Source: Kiritimatiellia bacterium
Lineage (GTDB): Bacteria > Verrucomicrobiota > Kiritimatiellia > RFP12 > UBA1067
NCBI GenBank assembly: GCA_017514235.1
Contig: JAFWKK010000039.1
Location: 62,001-126,000 of the forward strand
Direction of reading: 5' to 3'
DNA length: 64,000 nt
In this document: positions 59,411-64,000 of the stretch, one piece after another
Layout of the letters: the number at the start of each line of letters is the position of its first letter
Numbering within the stretch: the stretch's first letter is position 1
The notes under the pieces: generated by a model
The model's database searches: none
What the model was told of the DNA's origin: nothing
The model's input: only the letters and a program-made list of their open reading frames with translations
Program-made: the position numbers and the translations under genes

Positions 59411-59416
59411 ATTATA
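59411..59416 (-). promoter_or_regulatory. Promoter -10 for the RHS operon
   Basis: AAAAGTATAAT on the minus strand has its TATAAT at 59416-59411. The predicted start near 59404 lies 38 bases before ATG 59366. No good -35 is visible. Confidence 0.45.
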
Positions 59417-59454
59417 CTTTTCTTTCTCATGCAGGCATTGCAGGACAGGAACCG

Positions 59455-62400
59455 TCAGCGAAGCGCGGACGCAAGGAACTCCAGCCTGTCAGCGACATAG
59501 ACCATGCAGTTCACCCAGTCGCTGCCGTTCCGGCTGTCGAAGTAGGTGGGTATGGTGCCGTCGGCGCGCTGGTGCCGCGTGACGTTGTCGGCGAGAGCCT
59601 TCGCCTTTTCCATGAAAAGCCCGTTCCCCGTCGCCTTGTATGCCGCCGCAAATGCGCCGATCATGTCGCCCATCGAAGCGTCAATCGGCGTATAGTAGTC
59701 GTATTGCTCGAGCGCAGTCGGGGTCTTCCAGTTCTTCCAGTCCATGTTGTGGATCGGATCGCTCCACACGACGAACTGGTCTTCGCACCAGTCTACGATT
59801 TCGCAGGCCTCGGCGTTGCGCCCGAGCGAAAAGAGACTGATCGCCGTATCTACGGCGACGCCCTTCTGCATGTTCCGGTAAGGCGGCATGGGATCCATGT
59901 CCTCGAACTGTCCGTCCCAGTTCCAGTTCGTTGCAGGCCCCTTCAGCACGTATCCGAACGCGCGGTCGCGCGCAGCGGCGAAAGCCGCGTCGCCCGTGGC
60001 GGCGAACGCGCGGTCGAACGCTCCAAGCACGTAGCGCGACGGCACAAGGCGGTTGGCGCGGACGGGCGAGCCGTCCTTCTCGCTCACCTTGAGCGGCCAC
60101 GTACCGTCCTCGCCCTGAAGCCTCATGTAGCTTCGGACAATGTCAAGCGCGGCGTCGCGGTATTTCCCGTCGCGCGTCGCTTCCGCCAGGTCAAGGTAGG
60201 CGTGCGCGGCATGAGCGGGATAGTGCAGCATGTGCTGCCCCGCGTACTTCACCGCCACGTCGCGGCGGTCGCCCCAGTACGTGGGCGGGAAATGCGCGAG
60301 CGGCGTCCCGGCAGGCTGGCTGTGGGCAATGAGCCAGTCGGCCATCTTACGGGCGATGGCAAGGGCATCCGCCGAGTCCTTAGGCTCCGCCTTGGCGTGG
60401 CGGCAGAGCGCACGAATCATCGAACTGAGTATCTTGGCCGGATAGCAGTAGAGGTCGTAGCCTTTCGGCGGATCGTCGGACGTGCGCCAGCCCAGCACCT
60501 GCGGCATTTTGAACACCGCCGCATATACCTTCCTCGCCGCATCGCGATAGTCGCACGCGCCCGAAGGATACGGACCGCGGAACACGGCGGCGCGGTAGAA
60601 CGAGCGCTCGCCAGAGCCTTCGACCTTCAAAGTATAATAGCCGGGCGCAAGTGAATCCCAGATGTCGGCGGGAACGGGAATCCAAGGCTTGACGGCAGTC
60701 CAATCCTTCAGCCACTCGACCTCCGCCGATTGCTCCCGATTGCGTCCGATGCGATACCGATATTCCTTCACGCCGCCGATCTCCTTGAAGTCAAACGCCG
60801 GCGGATGCATGAACGCCTTAGAATGTCCGTTCCAAAACGGACGCACTCCCGGCACGCCTGCCCGCACCGGCGTCTTGGCTTGCTCACGTGCGGCGGCGTT
60901 CAGCTCCTGCCAACGGTCAGGAGCCCCCGACAGCTCGTAATCGCCGGCGGCATATTCGCGAGACTCGCCGTCAAGTCCGGTGACGAGAGCCGTGCTTCCC
61001 GGCGGCACGGAGAACCGCCAGACAAGCCGCCCCTCTCCGTCATACCGCCATGCGCTCCGTATCACGCCGTAGTCGCTGCGGTACGTAGCCGAACACGACC
61101 CGAGCCTGCGGTCGGGGTACGGCTTAAGCCTGAATCGCCGCCAGCCGCCCTGTTCCGGATCGGGACGAATCCCCGCAGCCGCCGAGAACAGCCACTCCAG
61201 CACGCAACCGTAGGCGTAGTGGTTGAAGCTGTTCATCCCGACAGGCCCGTACCCCTTGTCCTTAGTGTAGCCGTTCCAGCGTTCCCAGACGGTAGTCGCG
61301 CCCTGATCGACCGAATAGAGCCAGCTAGGAAACGCGTCCTGCAGCAGCAGCGAATACGCAAGCTCCGGCGCGCCTGCATCGAACGTCAGCGTCGGCAGCA
61401 GTATCGCCGTGCCGAGAAAGCCGGTCTGTAGCCGGTCGCCGTGCGCCTTTATGTTGGCGATCAGGTCACGTTTCGTCGCCTCTACCGCCGCCGCGCCGCC
61501 GCAAAGACCGAGCTTCAGCATGTAGAGGTCGTTGCACTGCCCCTTGTACTCGTCCTTGATCGTCCCGTCCGGCCCGACGTACTTAGCAGCGAACGCCCGG
61601 CGCAACTTCGCCTCCTCCTCCGCATAATGACGCTCCGCCCCGCCTCGTCCCGTAGCCGCCGCCATCTCGCGCATGAGCATCGCCACCCACACGCGGAAGT
61701 ACGCGTTGAGCGCCTTGACCTGACGCTTGTCCATCGCGTCGCCGGAGAGGTCGTCGGCAGGCTTTTCGTGGTGCTCGAACGCAAGCCAGTCGCCGTGGTT
61801 GATGCGATACGGCTCCGCGTCGCTTTCGAGGAAGTTCATGTAGCGGACCATAGACTCCCACGACTCGTCGATGAACCTGCGCCCGCCGTACCACTTCCAC
61901 AGGCGATAGGGAATGATCACCCCGGCGTCGGTCCATCCCGCACTCGCCCACGGATCGATGGTGTGACGCACGTTCGGCACGAAGCACATGTAACAGCCGT
62001 TGGCGCGCTGCGCGTCGCGCAGGTCGGCGAGGAACTTGCCAAGGAACTCCCGAGTGTCGGCGAGATAGGCCGCGCTGTCCATGAACACCTGCGTGTCCGC
62101 CGTCCAGCCGAGGCGTTCGTCGCGCTGCGGACAGTCCGTCGGCGACGAAAGGTAGTTTGACAGCATCCCCCAGCGTATGTTCTCGATAAGCCTGTTGACC
62201 TTGGCATTGCCTGTGACGATGCTCCCTGTCTCCATCTCCCTCGTGACTGACGAAACGGGAGTCGAGCGCCAGCGCGAGAACACAACCGGTCTTGTCGCCT
62301 TTACGCCAAGGTAGCGGTAACCGAAATACGCGTAGCGCGGCATGTACGACTGCGGCCCGTCCCTGAGCGTGTAGCGGATTCCGGCATAGGCGTCGCGCAG

Positions 62401-63360
62401 CGAGGCTAGGTAGGGGGTGCCCGCCGGGCCGTCGTTGCCGCGCGCCTTTTCTCCATGCGATTCGTTCAGCATTTCCGACGTGCGGATCTCAAGCTCCGTC
62501 CCGGACTCGCCCGTCACGTCGAACGACGGCACCGCGGAGCAATTCTGCCCGAAGTCAATGACAAGCATCTCGCCAGGACCAAGGCGGATTTCCTCCCCAT
62601 CCTTGCAACTGCTGACAACCCTGGCGACGCCGAACGCATCCGCCGACGCGCCGTCTGCACCGCACACGATCTGCAGTTCGCACGGCTTTAGCACGAGGTC
62701 TTCCCGAAGCGTCACTTTCGCCGCCGCCGGCCTAAACTCACCCGCAAACTCCGAATTGCGGCGGACAGGCTTCAGCCCGTCCACCTTGCGCCGAGCATCG
62801 TACGTCTCGCCCTCGTATATCCCAGCCGAGACGACTGGACCCGCGTAAGCCGCTAGCCAGCTCTCGTCCGTGCCGACCGCCTGCGCCGAGCCGTCGTCAA
62901 ACTCAAGGCGCAGCTCGCCGTAAAACGCAATCTCCTTTCCGAGCTGCCACTCCTGCCTGAAGCCTTTCTGCCATTCGGGCTTTTCGGCAGGCGGACGCAT
63001 CATCTGGTCGCACCACCAGCCAGGGGTAACCGTGGCCGAGAGGACATTCGTCGCCCCGGCACGGAGGTCTAGCATGTCCGTCACGTCATAGGAATAGACA
63101 TGACGGCACTTGCCGCACTCCGTTATGCCTGGCTTCAGGAAGTCGTTGCCCACGCGCCGCCCGTTGGCAAACGCCTCGAACACGCCCTGTGCCGTGACGT
63201 CCCATGTCGCGCGTCGGACGACTCCATCATTCGCGAAACGCTTCTCGAACACGGCGGCTGCGCCGTCGGCAGGTGACTTCTCCTGTGGAGAAACAAACGT
63301 CGTTGCGCCCGCAACGGCTACGGCGAGCGCTGCAACGCAAAGGCATGTAATTTTTTTCAT
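59455..63360 (-). CDS. Secreted GH78-like alpha-L-rhamnosidase with a second C-terminal helical-toroid domain
   Basis: 1301 residues with a signal peptide (MKKITCLCVAALAVAVAG). The N-terminal half (about 25-820) has the full rhamnosidase layout: carbohydrate-binding FANGRRVGNDFLKPG and GWWCDQ, FGQNCSAVPSF, NYLSSPTDCPQRDERLGWTAD (general-acid region D-x-x-x-R-D-E-R), YGVIRSAW and WRFSVPPGSTALV in the terminal beta domain. From about 830, a fibronectin-like bridge leads to a second all-helical domain (about 950-1301) with GEDGTWPLKVSE, WNWDGQFEDMDP and QRADGTIPTYFDSRNGSDW, like six-hairpin glycosidase or lyase toroids. It is therefore probably bifunctional. AAGGGAA precedes the ATG. Confidence 0.85.
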   Translation of the reverse strand: MKKITCLCVAALAVAVAGATTFVSPQEKSPADGAAAVFEKRFANDGVVRRATWDVTAQGVFEAFANGRRVGNDFLKPGITECGKCRHVYSYDVTDMLDLRAGATNVLSATVTPGWWCDQMMRPPAEKPEWQKGFRQEWQLGKEIAFYGELRLEFDDGSAQAVGTDESWLAAYAGPVVSAGIYEGETYDARRKVDGLKPVRRNSEFAGEFRPAAAKVTLREDLVLKPCELQIVCGADGASADAFGVARVVSSCKDGEEIRLGPGEMLVIDFGQNCSAVPSFDVTGESGTELEIRTSEMLNESHGEKARGNDGPAGTPYLASLRDAYAGIRYTLRDGPQSYMPRYAYFGYRYLGVKATRPVVFSRWRSTPVSSVTREMETGSIVTGNAKVNRLIENIRWGMLSNYLSSPTDCPQRDERLGWTADTQVFMDSAAYLADTREFLGKFLADLRDAQRANGCYMCFVPNVRHTIDPWASAGWTDAGVIIPYRLWKWYGGRRFIDESWESMVRYMNFLESDAEPYRINHGDWLAFEHHEKPADDLSGDAMDKRQVKALNAYFRVWVAMLMREMAAATGRGGAERHYAEEEAKLRRAFAAKYVGPDGTIKDEYKGQCNDLYMLKLGLCGGAAAVEATKRDLIANIKAHGDRLQTGFLGTAILLPTLTFDAGAPELAYSLLLQDAFPSWLYSVDQGATTVWERWNGYTKDKGYGPVGMNSFNHYAYGCVLEWLFSAAAGIRPDPEQGGWRRFRLKPYPDRRLGSCSATYRSDYGVIRSAWRYDGEGRLVWRFSVPPGSTALVTGLDGESREYAAGDYELSGAPDRWQELNAAAREQAKTPVRAGVPGVRPFWNGHSKAFMHPPAFDFKEIGGVKEYRYRIGRNREQSAEVEWLKDWTAVKPWIPVPADIWDSLAPGYYTLKVEGSGERSFYRAAVFRGPYPSGACDYRDAARKVYAAVFKMPQVLGWRTSDDPPKGYDLYCYPAKILSSMIRALCRHAKAEPKDSADALAIARKMADWLIAHSQPAGTPLAHFPPTYWGDRRDVAVKYAGQHMLHYPAHAAHAYLDLAEATRDGKYRDAALDIVRSYMRLQGEDGTWPLKVSEKDGSPVRANRLVPSRYVLGAFDRAFAATGDAAFAAARDRAFGYVLKGPATNWNWDGQFEDMDPMPPYRNMQKGVAVDTAISLFSLGRNAEACEIVDWCEDQFVVWSDPIHNMDWKNWKTPTALEQYDYYTPIDASMGDMIGAFAAAYKATGNGLFMEKAKALADNVTRHQRADGTIPTYFDSRNGSDWVNCMVYVADRLEFLASALR

Positions 63361-63369
63361 TTCCCTTGC

Positions 63370-64000
63370 TTATTTCCTTGTCCACCCAGTCGGCAACTTC
63401 ACGTCAACCTTCAGGTCTCCACCGCCTTTGCGCCACTTCACAACCGCAACTTCGTCACGCGACAACGGCAGCGTCCCTTCGCACCATTCAAGCGGAAGAT
63501 CCGCCGAGGGGCTGACGCGGATGACCTTTGCCTTTCTGTCAATCTCACGGACGCCCAGAACATCGCGGAAAAGATATTCGCTTGCAATCGAGGCGAAGCC
63601 ATGGCAACAGCTGCAATTCCCCTTCGTGTCAAGATGCTCCCACAACGTTCCGGTGCGGTCCGCCATCGTCAGGAACCAATCCCGCGTCTCTTCGAGAATC
63701 TGCCTCGAACGTCCGGCGCGGGAGAGAAGTTCAAGCCGCTCGCAAGTGCCGAATATGAAGTTCGCCGGCCATATTCGCTTGTGGACCCCTTTTGCGACAC
63801 GGTCAGGCCCAAAATCATCCAGCATGCGCTTCCACAGTGACGAATGGCTTTCAGGCGTGACCGTACCGAAGAAGAACGCGCAATACTGGCAAGTCTCGGT
63901 GCATTCGCCAGAAAGCTTCAGCGATCCATCTGGCTGCCTGAGCGCGTTGTCGCAGAACCATTCGCCGTTCCAGCTCTGGCGAACAACTTCCGCCCGAACC
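63370..64000 (-). CDS. Alpha-L-rhamnosidase-like six-hairpin glycosidase, 5' part outside window
   Basis: The C-terminal 209 codons are visible; the frame stays open to base 64000. SWNGEWFCDNAL, GECTETCQYCAFFFGTVTPESH, LWKRMLDDFGP, TLWEHLDTKGNCSCCHGFAS and YLFRDVLGVREID match the C-terminal part of rhamnosidase-type (alpha/alpha)6 enzymes, and DLPLEWCEGTLPL belongs to the trailing beta domain. The stop lies 9 bases before the next rhamnosidase gene, so the two are one operon. Confidence 0.75.
   Translation of the reverse strand, partial: VRAEVVRQSWNGEWFCDNALRQPDGSLKLSGECTETCQYCAFFFGTVTPESHSSLWKRMLDDFGPDRVAKGVHKRIWPANFIFGTCERLELLSRAGRSRQILEETRDWFLTMADRTGTLWEHLDTKGNCSCCHGFASIASEYLFRDVLGVREIDRKAKVIRVSPSADLPLEWCEGTLPLSRDEVAVVKWRKGGGDLKVDVKLPTGWTRK

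Overview
The window is a GC-rich bacterial chromosome segment with dense, mostly minus-strand operons. The best guess is a member of the PVC superphylum, most like a gut Kiritimatiellota or Lentisphaerota. The reasons are a protein of the Minf_1886 type (a family I know as restricted to Verrucomicrobia and Planctomycetes), a lipid A pathway using LpxI/LpxB, many secreted glycosidases, giant RHS and InlB-repeat proteins, and a XylR-like regulator. The phylum is inferred from family resemblance; no rRNA is present.

Layout. 1-6245: accessory carbohydrate block with a partial beta-helix protein, a SUMF1-like protein, a small secreted protein, a divergent XylR-like regulator, and a GH109-like / GH20-like pair that suggests use of N-acetylhexosamine glycans such as mucin. 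6417-26434: housekeeping block, all on the minus strand: tRNA-Met-ispH, secG-epimerase-galE-nadE, thrS-lpxI-lpxB-thiS-thiF-thiG-thiH, rpsO-pnp-rpoZ-smpB, Minf_1886-membrane protein-manA, trmD-GHL10 glycosidase, and a Nudix hydrolase. 26476-41424: two giant secreted proteins in tandem, a 2.9-thousand-residue C10 (streptopain-like) peptidase carrying thioredoxin-like and InlB-type repeats, and a 2003-residue RHS protein extended by CARDB-like domains. 41499-45857: a leaderless alpha-L-rhamnosidase and an esterase with three alpha/beta-hydrolase domains. 45883-45958: tRNA-Ala(CGC). 46131-59416: an island made of 33-bp tandem repeats and a tightly packed operon reading secreted protein, 2463-residue RHS protein, small membrane protein, orphan RHS module, second small protein, then a chimeric adenine methyltransferase. 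59455-64000: two more rhamnosidase-like genes.

The two most promising systems are the RHS toxin/orphan-module cassette, whose genes overlap by 4-11 bases and run straight into a methyltransferase that looks like an EcoRI-methylase head joined to an MmeI-like tail, and the rhamnose-glycan locus with its triple esterase and double-toroid rhamnosidase.

A recurrent promoter shape, TTTTGGTATAAT or close to it, is visible upstream of many genes. At several genes the start codon lies 6-7 bases after TATAAT, exactly where transcription should begin, so these mRNAs are predicted to be leaderless. Function calls are from reading the protein sequence and from memory of the families; no searches were run.
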